Positions 37,674 to 44,732 of a stretch of DNA of 44,732 bases are shown piece after piece; the first letter of the stretch is position 1, and the number at the start of each line of letters is the position of its first letter. Below the pieces are notes generated by a model that was not told where the DNA came from, did no database searches, and was given only the letters and a program-made list of their open reading frames with translations. The DNA is taken from contig JBGPOZ010000007.1 in assembly GCA_041488295.1 (NCBI GenBank), positions 1 through 44,732 on the forward strand, given 5' to 3'. The DNA comes from URHD0088 sp041488295 (GTDB lineage Bacteria > Pseudomonadota > Alphaproteobacteria > ATCC43930 > CGMCC-115725). Position numbers and translations under genes: made by a program.

Positions 37674-38092
37674 TGAAGGCGCTCTCCATCCGGCAGCCCT
37701 GGGCGTGGGCGATCCTTCACGCCGGGAAGGACATCGAAAACCGGGATTGGCAGGACACAAATCCGGGCCTCCGCTTCCGCGGCCCGGTCCTCATCCACGC
37801 TTCGGCCGGAATGACGCGCGCCGAATACGAGGACTTCCTCGAAACGGCGATCAGCGCGGCGCACTCTTTTCCGCCCGGCCTGATCCTGCCCGGATTCGCG
37901 GGTCTGCCGCGCGGCGGCATCATCGGCGCGGCGCGCATCGTCGACATCGTCCGCGACCATCCCTCGCCCTGGTTCTTCGGCCGGTACGGCTTGGTCCTGG
38001 CGGATGTCGAGCCGCTTCCGTTCCGGCCGCTCAAGGGCGCGCTCGGCTTTTTCGACGTGCCCGACGGGGCAGCTCAGCCAAAGGGGGAATGA
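37673..38092 (+). CDS. ASCH-domain protein
   Basis: A 139-residue protein with the standard ASCH opening MKALSIRQPWAWAILHAGKD, followed by ENRDW and RGPVLIHAS, and the late GALGFFDVP strand. ASCH domains are RNA-binding folds related to PUA and are often carried by phages, with proposed roles in RNA processing or modification. It is two genes downstream of the DUF5131 gene, in the same operon. Confidence 0.85.
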   Translation: MKALSIRQPWAWAILHAGKDIENRDWQDTNPGLRFRGPVLIHASAGMTRAEYEDFLETAISAAHSFPPGLILPGFAGLPRGGIIGAARIVDIVRDHPSPWFFGRYGLVLADVEPLPFRPLKGALGFFDVPDGAAQPKGE

Positions 38093-38415
38093 TGATTCGC
38101 TGCACGATCGAACTCTTGCCCGGCGGAGACGAGAGCCGGGCGCGCACGATCGGCCTAGTCGAGATCGCCAATGTCGGCGGGAATTCCGAGATCGGCAGTT
38201 ACGCCGTCGTGCTGAAGAAGACGCCGCCCTTCGCCGGCGCGCTCAAGGCGGCGTGGAAGAAAGCCTTGTTCTCCGGTACGCACGAGGATTCCGAGATCAT
38301 CGCCGGGAGGGTCGAGGGCCACCATCGCACGCGCCGCGGCTCATACGATTTGCTGTACCGAGCGCTGAAGGCCTGCGGCCTCGATAGCCGCATCCCGGCC
38401 GATCGGAGGGCATGA
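38089..38415 (+). CDS. Small phage protein, unknown function
   Basis: A 108-residue beta/alpha protein (IRCTIELLPGGDESRARTIG, IGSYAVVLKKTPPFAGALKA, YDLLYRALKACGLDSRIP). GGGGGA is just upstream of two adjacent ATGs (38,089 and 38,092). The pattern resembles a small conserved phage protein with a GLxxIxNxGxN strand. Function unknown. Confidence 0.55.
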   Translation: MMIRCTIELLPGGDESRARTIGLVEIANVGGNSEIGSYAVVLKKTPPFAGALKAAWKKALFSGTHEDSEIIAGRVEGHHRTRRGSYDLLYRALKACGLDSRIPADRRA

Positions 38416-38663
38416 TGGTGACGCACTATATCCTGGTCAACGAAGCCGGCGTTTACACGAAGGATGCCAGCTTCTTTGTGTCGCAGGGTGGTCTTGTCGA
38501 GGAGTGGGGAAAGAATTGGGAACCGGTCACCGCCCGTAGTCTTTACGCCGCTCGCAACATCGGGATTAAGCGCCGGCGCGAGCGCTTCCCGGACTGTCAT
38601 AAAACGCTCGGCGAACGCGGCGAGCGGCCAGAGGACTATTGGCCAGAGGCGAAAGAGGAGTAG
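38412..38663 (+). CDS. Small phage protein, unknown function
   Basis: An 83-residue protein (YILVNEAGVYTKDASFFVSQ, EEWGKNWEPVTARSLYAARN). It overlaps the upstream stop by 4 bases. The HYILVN-type start and charged tail occur in other phage small proteins. Function unknown. Confidence 0.5.
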   Translation: MMVTHYILVNEAGVYTKDASFFVSQGGLVEEWGKNWEPVTARSLYAARNIGIKRRRERFPDCHKTLGERGERPEDYWPEAKEE

Positions 38664-38668
38664 CGGGG

Positions 38669-38914
38669 ATGATTGTGCGCGTTTCACTGATCAGGGATAC
38701 CCGCGCGGAAGATCCTCAGGAATTTTGGTGCGCGGTCGCCGCAGAGGGCGAGCTCCCCGGCGCTGCCAGCGCCATGTTTTACGTCTACGCCAAGGATGAG
38801 ACCGGGGCGCGCGAAAAGCTGCGCGCGATCGGCGCCGCCCTGATGACAGCAACGATTGAGCCGGGGCTCTTGACGTGCCGCTCGCCGGCGGACAACGAAG
38901 AGAAGCCGTTTTGA
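38669..38914 (+). CDS. Small phage protein, unknown function
   Basis: An 81-residue protein with GCGGGG upstream of ATG 38,669 and a 5-base gap to the previous stop. Pattern: beta strand VRVSLIRDTR, strand FWCAVAAEGE, helix ETGAREKLRAIGAALM, strand ATIEPGLLTC. A small alpha/beta fold is likely. Function unknown. Confidence 0.5.
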   Translation: MIVRVSLIRDTRAEDPQEFWCAVAAEGELPGAASAMFYVYAKDETGAREKLRAIGAALMTATIEPGLLTCRSPADNEEKPF

Positions 38915-38953
38915 CGGCCCGCGAAAGCATCGATCGGGCGAAAGGGGCGTGCC

Positions 38954-39214
38954 ATGCCTGACGGCGCCGCGCCAGACCCTCGCCTCGAGCGGCGCATCGT
39001 CATGATCATCAGCCAGGGCCGCACCGTCACCGAGACGTCGTTAGCGAAACGCCTCGGCCTGCCGCTGGGCACGATCGCCGCCGCCCTCGCACGCATCGAG
39101 CGGCGCCGGGAGAGCGCCGAGGACCGCGCATACCGCGCCGCGCGCGCCGCCGCCGATCGCCGCTTCGCCGTCAGCATGGCCGGCCGCCGCTTCGACGATG
39201 TGGGAACGCGATGA
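38954..39214 (+). CDS. Small HTH-like protein upstream of the excisionase
   Basis: An 86-residue protein with IVMIISQGRTVTETSLAKRL followed by GLPLGTIAAALARIERRRE, a winged-helix/HTH pattern, and a basic Arg-rich tail. It overlaps the excisionase-like gene as ATGA. A role in controlling int/xis expression or excision is plausible but unproven. Confidence 0.5.
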   Translation: MPDGAAPDPRLERRIVMIISQGRTVTETSLAKRLGLPLGTIAAALARIERRRESAEDRAYRAARAAADRRFAVSMAGRRFDDVGTR

Positions 39215-39600
39215 CCGGCCGCGCGCACAAGATCGAGTCCCGCGCGCTCTGCGACGATCTCGGCATCAGCGGCAAGACCTTGCGGCGCTACCTCAAGAAG
39301 TGGCCGCATATCCGGCCGGTTCGCGCCGGCCGTAATCTGTGGTTCTATCCCGTCGACGTCACGGCCCTCGAAGAGGCGCTCCGGTCATGCCGCTCCATCT
39401 CGTCCCCCCAGGCAAGCGACGAAAACGCATCGGCCGACGAGTCTACCGAAACCGCTTCTACCTCATCCGCGGCGAACTCGGCGGACGGCCCATTGAAGTC
39501 TCAACGAAGGAACGAGACGAAGCGGCTGCTCGGCGCCGCATGGCGCAGCTCGAGCTCACCTGGCTCGAAGGTCGTGTCCCTGGACCTGGCGAGGAAGTAA
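39211..39600 (+). CDS. Excisionase-like HTH protein
   Basis: A 129-residue frame. Residues 1-60 form a MerR/Xis-type HTH: IESRALCDDLGISGKTLRRY followed by HIRPVRAGRNLWFYPVDVTA. The last 70 residues are Ser-rich, low-complexity, and lie entirely over the integrase N-terminus in another frame (overlap 39,387-39,600). The DNA-binding part directly before int suggests Xis. The tail may be a by-product of the overlap. Confidence 0.6.
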   Translation: MTGRAHKIESRALCDDLGISGKTLRRYLKKWPHIRPVRAGRNLWFYPVDVTALEEALRSCRSISSPQASDENASADESTETASTSSAANSADGPLKSQRRNETKRLLGAAWRSSSSPGSKVVSLDLARK

Positions 39601-40442
39601 CCTTCGCCAAGGCGACGGATCTCTATCTCGCCTTCAAGACGCCAGCGCCCGGCGACGAGCGCCGCATCCGCCGCCTCGCCGGCGTCCTCGGCGATCGCCG
39701 CGTCGCCGACGTGCAGCAGGCCGATATCGTCGACGCCGCCGAGCGGCTCTATCCCGGCCGCAAGCCAGAGACGAAGAACCGCTGGGTCGTCAAGCCCGCC
39801 GCGGCCATCCTGCACTATGCCGCGCGCAACAAGTGGCGCGACTGGCTGCGCGTCGAGAAGCTGACCGAAGGCCCGGTCGCGACCCGCGCCGCGAGCGGCG
39901 ACGTTGCTCTCGCCCTCCTCGCCGCCCTCGATGCCGAGCTCGCCGCGGCCGGCACCCGCCACAAGCGCGACTTGGCGCGCAAGAAGCGCCTCCTCATCCT
40001 GTGGCTCTTCAAGCATTGGAACCGGATCAGCGACCCGCTGCGCCTCATCTGGGGCGAGCACATCTTCCTGCAGCGCAAGACCTATCTGCTGTTCGTCTCG
40101 AAGGGCCGGCGCTGGAAGGAAAAGCCGCTCGATGAGGAGGTCTTCGAGGCGCTCGCCAACGAGCCCGTGAAGGACGGCCGCGTCTTCCCCTGGCGCACGC
40201 GCTCCGGCGTCTACAAATGGCTTCGCCCGTTGTGCCGGCAGATCGGCGTCGCCTTCACGCCGCATATGGCGCGGCACTACGGCGGCAAGGAGCTGAACCG
40301 CGCCGGCGCCGGGCTCAAGACGATCATGGGCGCGCTCGATCACAGCGACCCGATGAGCAGCGTTCGCTACCAGGACGCCGATCTCGAGATCGTGCGCGGC
40401 GCCATGGCAAAGCTGGGGAAACTGATGGGGGAAAAGTCATGA
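39387..40442 (+). CDS. int: Phage integrase, tyrosine recombinase
   Basis: A 351-residue tyrosine recombinase. The N-terminal arm-binding region contains YRNRFYLIRGELGGRPIEVS. The catalytic region shows HWNRISDPLRLIW (Arg I), KGRRWKEKPL (Lys), HMARHYGGKEL (His-x-x-Arg), LDHSDPMSSVRY with the later His and Tyr nucleophile. It is the last gene of the rightward operon and lies 27 bases before the tRNA-derived attachment site, the usual int-att arrangement. The start at 39,387 gives the complete arm-binding domain; a later start would cut it. Confidence 0.9.
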   Translation: MPLHLVPPGKRRKRIGRRVYRNRFYLIRGELGGRPIEVSTKERDEAAARRRMAQLELTWLEGRVPGPGEEVTFAKATDLYLAFKTPAPGDERRIRRLAGVLGDRRVADVQQADIVDAAERLYPGRKPETKNRWVVKPAAAILHYAARNKWRDWLRVEKLTEGPVATRAASGDVALALLAALDAELAAAGTRHKRDLARKKRLLILWLFKHWNRISDPLRLIWGEHIFLQRKTYLLFVSKGRRWKEKPLDEEVFEALANEPVKDGRVFPWRTRSGVYKWLRPLCRQIGVAFTPHMARHYGGKELNRAGAGLKTIMGALDHSDPMSSVRYQDADLEIVRGAMAKLGKLMGEKS

Positions 40443-40469
40443 CGCCGCAGAAATCCGCCATCCTCGCTC

Positions 40470-40517
40470 GCCCTCCGAAGGCAGAGGTCGTGAGTTCGAA
40501 TCTCGCCGGGTGCGCCA
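40470..40517 (+). other. Attachment site: 3' end of tRNA-Arg(CCG)
   Basis: These 48 bases match the 3' part of a tRNA: anticodon loop CTCCGAA (anticodon CCG) followed by stem GGCAG, variable loop, T arm GTGAG-TTCGAAT-CTCGC, acceptor strand CGGGTGC, G and CCA. The 5' half is absent; pairing with the upstream sequence breaks two bases into the anticodon stem. This is the right attachment site of the prophage. The intact tRNA should lie at the left end of the prophage, outside the window. Confidence 0.85.
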
Positions 40518-40538
40518 ACAACTCTCTGAAATTGTTGG
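40515..40538 (+). terminator. Hairpin CCAACAA / TTGTTGG after the tRNA end
   Basis: A 7-bp stem with a 10-base loop begins at the CCA and is followed by AATATAT. It could end the tRNA transcript or the phage rightward operon. There is no true U-tract. Confidence 0.35.
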
Positions 40539-40579
40539 AATATATCTGCCATCACCGTGGGCGATTTGAGGTCGTCGCG

Positions 40580-40601
40580 ACCGGGGTAACACCGGGGTAA
40601 C
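40580..40601. repeat. 11-bp tandem repeat ACCGGGGTAAC x2
   Basis: Two exact copies, head to tail, in the short space between the attachment site and the second recombinase gene. Such direct repeats are typical of recombinase arm-binding sites. Nothing else is recognised in 40,539-40,645. Confidence 0.45.
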
Positions 40602-40645
40602 ACAATTGCGTGATTTCGCGCTTTGGCTACCCACACTTTTTTGGG

Positions 40646-41671
40646 TCAGGCCTGCCGCCACATGTCCATGATCATCCCGCGCTGCTTGTGGCTCGGCACC
40701 GTGCCGTAGCTGGTCAACGTTACTAAGACATCCTTGTGACCGAGGTTCTGGGACCAGCTCTTATATTGCCCGGGGGTCGTGCAGAAGTCATCGGCCAGTT
40801 GCGCCAGGGTGTGGCGGAAGCTGTGCGGCGTAAAGTGGGGCAGCCCTGCGGCACCGCACGTGTCCTTGAAGACCTTGCGAATGGGATCGGCGTTCGACCA
40901 ACACTGTTTCCTGAGGCGCGGCGGCAGAATGTCGCCATCTTCACCGAAGGTGACCTCCGTCTGCGGAAATAGCGGATCGTCGGGGCCGAAGCCGTGTGTC
41001 GTTTCGAGTTCGGCTTTCCAGCCGGCGACGATCTCGACGAAATCCTTGCCGACCGGGAAGAACCATGTCGGGAAGGTCTTGCCGAACTTGGTTCGAACGT
41101 CGCGGGCATCCTGAAACAGCTGGCGATCGGCAAGGTCGAGGTGCTTGAGGCGAAGTGAGGAGGTCGCATTGTCGCGGGCGCCGGTCACGATGGTTAGGGC
41201 GACAAGTGCCCGATTCCGCCTGTCGACCGGCGATCCATCGGGCATGACGACGAGCATCGCCCTAATCTGGTCGAGCGTGGGTATCAACATCTGCCGGGGC
41301 GCACGCGCAACAGCCTCGTCCCGCCGCGACGGTTTGAAATAGTCGGCGTCCGATCGCACGAGACGGTTCCGAAAGCCCTTCTGATCGGCAAGCCAGATGA
41401 TGAAGTCGCGCAGCGCGTAGAGGGTCGAGGTGACGGTTGCCTTGCTCAGACGTTCACGGCTTCGCGTACCCCTGAGGTTCGACAGGTGCCTTTTGAAGCC
41501 GCTGGCCTGCTCGGTGCGAAATTCACGAAATCTACGCCGGCGAGTGTATCCCTCGAACCGATCCAACGCTTTGAGCGCCTGGTCGATGGAATGCTCTCCG
41601 AGCTGCCGCGCATCGCGCAGATAGACGACATAACGGTGTTTCAGGCGTTCGTTTTCTGGGTTCAGTTCCAT
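40646..41671 (-). CDS. Second tyrosine recombinase (site-specific integrase)
   Basis: A 341-residue tyrosine recombinase on the minus strand, pointing toward the attachment site. The catalytic pattern is present: TGARDNATSSLRLKHLDL (Arg), a Lys region near GKTFPTWFFP, HSFRHTLAQLADDF (His-x-x-Arg), LGHKDVLVTLTSYGTV (His and Tyr). The N-terminal SAM-like domain is also visible. It is not closely like the phage integrase. It may belong to another element inserted at the same tRNA, or be a host or relic recombinase. AAGGGG lies upstream of the ATG. Confidence 0.85.
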   Translation of the reverse strand: MELNPENERLKHRYVVYLRDARQLGEHSIDQALKALDRFEGYTRRRRFREFRTEQASGFKRHLSNLRGTRSRERLSKATVTSTLYALRDFIIWLADQKGFRNRLVRSDADYFKPSRRDEAVARAPRQMLIPTLDQIRAMLVVMPDGSPVDRRNRALVALTIVTGARDNATSSLRLKHLDLADRQLFQDARDVRTKFGKTFPTWFFPVGKDFVEIVAGWKAELETTHGFGPDDPLFPQTEVTFGEDGDILPPRLRKQCWSNADPIRKVFKDTCGAAGLPHFTPHSFRHTLAQLADDFCTTPGQYKSWSQNLGHKDVLVTLTSYGTVPSHKQRGMIMDMWRQA

Positions 41672-41745
41672 GGCGTGCGAGCCCCTTTCCCAAGTGACAG
41701 TTCGAACGGCACTAGCGACTCTCGTCTACTCAATTGTCGCGACTT

Positions 41746-41814
41746 CGCACTTCGACCCAAAGCGGAAGTGCGGCGGACCGCCGCTTGGTACCGATCAGCT
41801 TCTGAGAGAAGCTG
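41746..41814. repeat. Three hairpins in the recombinase-cyclase gap
   Basis: CGCACTTC / GAAGTGCG (41,746-41,772, loop 11), CGGCGG-A-CCGCCG (41,771-41,783) and CAGCTTCT-GAG-AGAAGCTG (41,796-41,814) follow one another in 69 bases. The ACCCAAAGCGG segment in the first loop is reminiscent of a short repeat common between genes in rhizobial genomes. No gene is possible in 41,672-41,919. Regulatory or REP-like. Confidence 0.4.
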
Positions 41815-41919
41815 GGTTGTACGGGACTTAGTTTAGCCGAACCGCCATCATGGCGCGGGGAGACACGTGCGGATCGTCCCGTCCGGTGATACCTTTCGCC
41901 CTCGTGCGGGGGTCACTCA

Positions 41920-43251
41920 ATGAGCAGCATGCCCGAGACCCGCTACGCCAAGAGCGGTGATACCTATATCGCCTATCAGATCATGGGCGAGGGTCCGCTT
42001 GACCTGGTCTTCGTACCTGGCTTCATTTCGCACCTTGAGATGCACCTGGAGATGCCGCTTACCGCAAACTTCTTTGCGCGACTTGCATCTTTTTGCCGGT
42101 TGATCCGTTTCGATAAAAGGGGGACCGGCCTATCGGATCGGCTCAGCGGAATCCCGACTCTAGAGGAGCGAATGGACGACGTCCGAGCCGTCATGGACGC
42201 CGCCGGCTCAACGCGAGCAGCACTTCTCGGCATGTCCGAGGGTGGACCGATGTGCATTGTTTTCGCCGCCACCTACCCGCAACGCACCTCCGCGCTGATC
42301 TTGTATGGGGCGTTCGCTCGCGCAGCCTGGGCGCCAGACAATCCCTGGGGCACGACCGACGAAAAGCAGGAGGCATTTGACAAAGCGAGAGACGAGAATT
42401 GGGGACAAGGCAAATCGGTTGATGCCTTCATGCCAAGCCTGGCTGGCGACGAAGAGCTGCGCAAATTTGCGGGGCGAATGGAACGAGCAAGCGCCAGCCC
42501 GGGCGCCGTCCGAACCCTCGTGCGTATGAACCATGGCATCGATGTCCGACACGTGCTTCCGACAGTCGGAGTCCCGACGCTGGTTCTCCATCGCACAGGT
42601 GACGTGATCAACGTCGAGCATGGTCGATACCTAGCCCGGCACATTGCGGGAGCGAAGTATGTGGAGTTCCCCGGAAGAGATCATAATCCATGGGTCGGCG
42701 ACGCAAACTCGATCATCGGCGAGGTCGAAGCCTTTCTGACCGGCGCGCGCCGAGACATTGAACCCGATCTCGACCGCGTGCTCGCGACCGTGCTTTTCAC
42801 GGATATCGTTGGCGCGACCACGCGAGTCGTCGAACTTGGCGACCGCGCATGGAAGGATCTGCTGACACAACACCACTTGCTTGTTCGTGAGCAACTCAGG
42901 CGCCACCGTGGCCGAGAAATCAACACGGCGGGCGACGGCTTTTTGGCGGCGTTCGATGGTCCGGCGCGCGCCGTTCGCTGCGGCCGGGCAATAGCCGACG
43001 CGGTCAAGACGCTCGGCATTCACATTCGCGCCGGCGTTCACACCGGAGAGTGCGAGGTGATGGGTGAGGACCTCGGCGGCATTGCGGTGCATATCGGGGC
43101 AAGAATCGGGGCCTTGGCAGAAGCCGATCAAGTATTGGTCTCAAGCACCGTGAGAGACTTGGTATCAGGATCGGGGCTCAACTTTGAGGATCGCGGGACC
43201 CACACCTTGAAAGGCGTCCCAGGAGAGTGGCACTTGCTAGCCGCAGCGTGA
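41920..43251 (+). CDS. Alpha/beta hydrolase fused to class III adenylate cyclase
   Basis: A 443-residue two-domain protein. Residues 1-265 are an alpha/beta hydrolase with the nucleophile elbow GMSEGG (Ser106) and a late catalytic His in GRDHNP. Residues about 285-443 are a class III cyclase with the metal-binding VLFTDIVGATTRV, NTAGDGFLAAFDGPARAV and GIAVHIGARIGALAEADQVL. The fusion is common in Rhizobiales and mycobacteria and should make cAMP, perhaps sensing a small ligand through the hydrolase domain. It is chromosomal, beyond the phage attachment site. No strong promoter was found. Confidence 0.88.
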   Translation: MSSMPETRYAKSGDTYIAYQIMGEGPLDLVFVPGFISHLEMHLEMPLTANFFARLASFCRLIRFDKRGTGLSDRLSGIPTLEERMDDVRAVMDAAGSTRAALLGMSEGGPMCIVFAATYPQRTSALILYGAFARAAWAPDNPWGTTDEKQEAFDKARDENWGQGKSVDAFMPSLAGDEELRKFAGRMERASASPGAVRTLVRMNHGIDVRHVLPTVGVPTLVLHRTGDVINVEHGRYLARHIAGAKYVEFPGRDHNPWVGDANSIIGEVEAFLTGARRDIEPDLDRVLATVLFTDIVGATTRVVELGDRAWKDLLTQHHLLVREQLRRHRGREINTAGDGFLAAFDGPARAVRCGRAIADAVKTLGIHIRAGVHTGECEVMGEDLGGIAVHIGARIGALAEADQVLVSSTVRDLVSGSGLNFEDRGTHTLKGVPGEWHLLAAA

Positions 43252-43270
43252 GCAGCTTGTTCAGCTTCGG

Positions 43271-43330
43271 GTCAGCGTCGTCGATGCGGTGCAGTGCGCG
43301 GTCGAGGTGCAGCGAGTGCTCTATTGCCGG
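43271..43330 (+). pseudogene. Short remnant of a class III cyclase
   Basis: VSVVDAVQCAVEVQRVLY is a close copy of the conserved helix that follows the metal site in class III cyclases (usual form: ASVVDAVRCAVEVQR). The frame holds no more of the domain on either side. It lies just after the intact cyclase gene and overlaps nothing. A relic of a second cyclase. Confidence 0.5.
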
Positions 43331-43348
43331 CGCGCCAAATGTGGCCGC

Positions 43349-43960
43349 TCAAAAGGCTTTTACGAGGAGCACCCAGTCCGTGCCCGGGCTGATCCAGTCT
43401 TCCTTGATCATGAGCCGCCGCGCCATTTCACGAAACCCGTAGCGCTCATAGAGGCGCCGCGCCCCGGTATTGGCGTCCTCGACGATGAGGCTCAGCCCGC
43501 GCCGAGCGGCGCGGCGCGCCCTCGCTTCAGCGAAATCGAGAAGCCGTCCGCCAAGGCCCTTGCCGCGATGGTCGGGAAAGGTTCCCAGCACGTTGACATA
43601 CCAGCTGCCCGGCGTGAGGTTCTCCAGCTCCTGCAGCGGCACGAACAGCGCCGGCATGCCTGGGGCGATCGCCGCGGGCTCGTCCGGAATGTCATAGCTG
43701 ATCAGGCATGCCATGACCGCCCCGGCGGCATTTTCTCCTTCGCGCAGCGTAACCACGTTGCGGTAGGAGAACGCGCCTTCCTCGCGTCGCGCACGGCTCC
43801 GACCGACATCCCACGCCGTCTCTCCCGGCCCGGCCATACGCCCCCACAAGTAAAGCGGCAGTCCCTCGCCAGCCATGTTGACGAGGTGCGCGAGGGCATC
43901 CGCATCGTCGGGCGTCGCGGTAAAGTAGGGCGGCTCCAGTGCGATCATCATGCTCATCAA
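43349..43960 (-). CDS. GNAT-family N-acetyltransferase
   Basis: A 203-residue GNAT protein. The core is VNVLGTFPDHRGKGLGGRLL with the acetyl-CoA loop (RGKGLGG matches R/Q-x-x-G-x-G/A), followed by DFAEARARRAARRGLSLIVE and NTGARRLYERYGFREMARR, the end of the fold. The N-terminal part is less conserved and defines the acceptor, which cannot be told. Several ATGs are possible; 43,960 is the first. It is chromosomal and convergent with the upstream cyclase. Confidence 0.85.
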   Translation of the reverse strand: MMSMMIALEPPYFTATPDDADALAHLVNMAGEGLPLYLWGRMAGPGETAWDVGRSRARREEGAFSYRNVVTLREGENAAGAVMACLISYDIPDEPAAIAPGMPALFVPLQELENLTPGSWYVNVLGTFPDHRGKGLGGRLLDFAEARARRAARRGLSLIVEDANTGARRLYERYGFREMARRLMIKEDWISPGTDWVLLVKAF

Positions 43961-44147
43961 CCGTTTTCCATGCGGCTTTCTGCGCGATGGAGAACCTCAT
44001 CCAGACCGGTGCGTCGGTGGGATGGCTCAAGTGGTCGAGCGAGATCAGGTGAGAGCCGCTGAAGCCGGCGAGGCGTCCGCTCTATGTCTCTGAGTGGATT
44101 GGAGCTATACTCCGTGGTCGGCTACGCCTCCACAGTGGAGGTCGAGT

Positions 44148-44406
44148 GTGTCCGAGATACCACGCCAGCTTGCTGTGATCTTTGCCGCCGATGCGACGAG
44201 GCATCGTCATGGGCGAAGACGGCATTGCGGGAATGCTCGGAATTCCATGCGCCGCTCCTCCTCCTCAGTGCAACCCACGCACTGGCCCTCGGCTCGAGAC
44301 GGCGGCAGACAACTGTCGCGCCTGCTTCAGCTCTCTCCGCAGCGGCTCTGCGGAGTTACATCTCGCCTCGACCTGGCCTCATCGTTGGAGAGACGTTCGC
44401 ACGTGA
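44148..44406 (+). pseudogene. Decayed cyclase N-terminus
   Basis: VSEIPRQLAVIFAADA matches the usual start of rhizobial class III cyclases (RRLAAILAADVVGYSRLMGEDE type). A second frame continues with IVMGEDGIAGMLG, matching RLMGEDEAGTLAAL, so a frameshift separates the two pieces. No more of the domain is recognisable. The rest of 43,961-44,481 shows no gene I can support. Confidence 0.45.
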
Positions 44407-44481
44407 GCGGACAGGGCGAGGGAGGATGACTGAAGGCCCAGGTTGCGGTCGGGCCGCTTATTTAGGGAGGAGATAACGGCA

Positions 44482-44732
44482 ATGAATCCAAAGCTCTCGA
44501 ATGCTGTCGGCATATCTGCGGCGCTTGCACTCATGTTTGCGGTGCCTGTGCGAGGGGCCGGCCCAGAATGGCCCCGGATGTAACGGTCCTAGCTGCATCG
44601 TTAAGCTCGGCTTGTCGTTGCCCCTGACCGGCGCCGACAGCCAGAGCGCCATTGGCATCAAGTCCGGTGTCGTGATGGCTGTAGACGAGATCAACGCCTC
44701 TGGCGGTGCCGGCGGCTACAAAATCGATCTCG
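44482..44732 (+). pseudogene. LivK-like ABC transporter substrate-binding protein, frameshifted, partial
   Basis: ATG 44,482 has a very good ribosome site (GGGAGGAGA, 8 bases upstream) and encodes a signal peptide (NPKLSNAVGISAALALMFAV). That frame stops at TAA 44,581-44,583. The mature protein continues in the +1 frame: NGPGCNGPSCIVKLGLSLPL, then TGADSQSAIGIKSGVVMAVD and a type 1 periplasmic-binding start to the right edge. One extra base, for example in GGGG at 44,554-44,557, would cause this. It is either a pseudogene or a sequencing error. Substrate class: branched-chain amino acids or amides. Confidence 0.65.

Noticed and set aside
40470..40517. A complete tRNA gene next to the integrase
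   Set aside because: Only the 3' part from the anticodon stem onward is present; no D arm or 5' acceptor strand is found upstream.
41486..41836. Plus-strand frame opposite the second recombinase start
   Set aside because: No motif, and it runs through hairpin-rich intergenic sequence.
43289..44062. Long plus-strand frame opposite the GNAT gene
   Set aside because: Only its first residues (cyclase-like helix) make sense; the remainder mirrors the acetyltransferase.
1..44732. CRISPR arrays, rRNA genes, insertion sequences
   Set aside because: No spaced identical repeats, no rRNA-like sequence and no transposase or IS inverted-repeat pair were seen.

Overview
The window is mostly one temperate siphophage genome, about 1 to 40,517, joined at its right end to chromosomal DNA of a GC-rich alphaproteobacterium. 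The host type is an inference: high GC, an alpha/beta-hydrolase fused to a class III adenylate cyclase, decayed cyclase fragments, a LivK-type binding protein and a tRNA-Arg(CCG) attachment site all point to the Rhizobiales (Bradyrhizobium or Rhodopseudomonas relatives). No species call is made.

Late module (minus strand, 21,487 down to beyond 1). In transcription order it holds the terminase small and large subunits, gpW-type head-tail joining protein, portal, one very large S49 peptidase/prohead protease/major capsid fusion, two structural proteins next to the capsid gene, connector proteins, a LamG protein with 20 tandem 14-residue units, a small HExxH protein, tail tube, tail assembly chaperones made by a -1 frameshift on A AAA AAC, a DUF6441-like protein and the tape measure protein, which runs off the left edge. 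The tape measure gene has an in-frame amber at codon 16. One gene (3,153-3,617) points the opposite way inside this module and looks like a moron. Lysis genes and fibres must lie left of the window.

Replication and control (minus strand, 30,001 down to 21,722). A Cro-like regulator, an intrinsic terminator and hairpin-rich leader, then a tightly overlapping operon of small phage proteins, a ParB-fold protein, a DUF6378-like and a TSCPD-like protein, a CHC2/TOPRIM primase and a P-loop helicase. Downstream lie an AT-rich segment flanked by GTACCG repeats (candidate origin or operator) and an HTH protein closed by a terminator.

Switch and rightward operon (plus strand, 30,086 to 40,442). Two similar XRE regulators are transcribed divergently. 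Five operator-like sites (ACCG-N7-CGGT or close to it) occur around them. The leftward promoter and a second, rightward promoter at 30,763 have the same operator geometry, so one repressor probably shuts both. The rightward operon has about twenty small overlapping genes, a large ParB-like protein without ParA, a radical-SAM-like DUF5131 protein, an ASCH protein, an excisionase-like gene and the integrase. A perfect palindrome, GTGCCAATTGGCAC, occurs three times in the prophage: once inside parB and twice between late genes.

Right flank. The 3' end of tRNA-Arg(CCG) at 40,470-40,517 marks the attachment site. Beyond it lie a second tyrosine recombinase on the other strand (possibly a tandem element at the same tRNA), the hydrolase/cyclase, a GNAT acetyltransferase, cyclase remnants and a frameshifted substrate-binding protein cut by the right edge.
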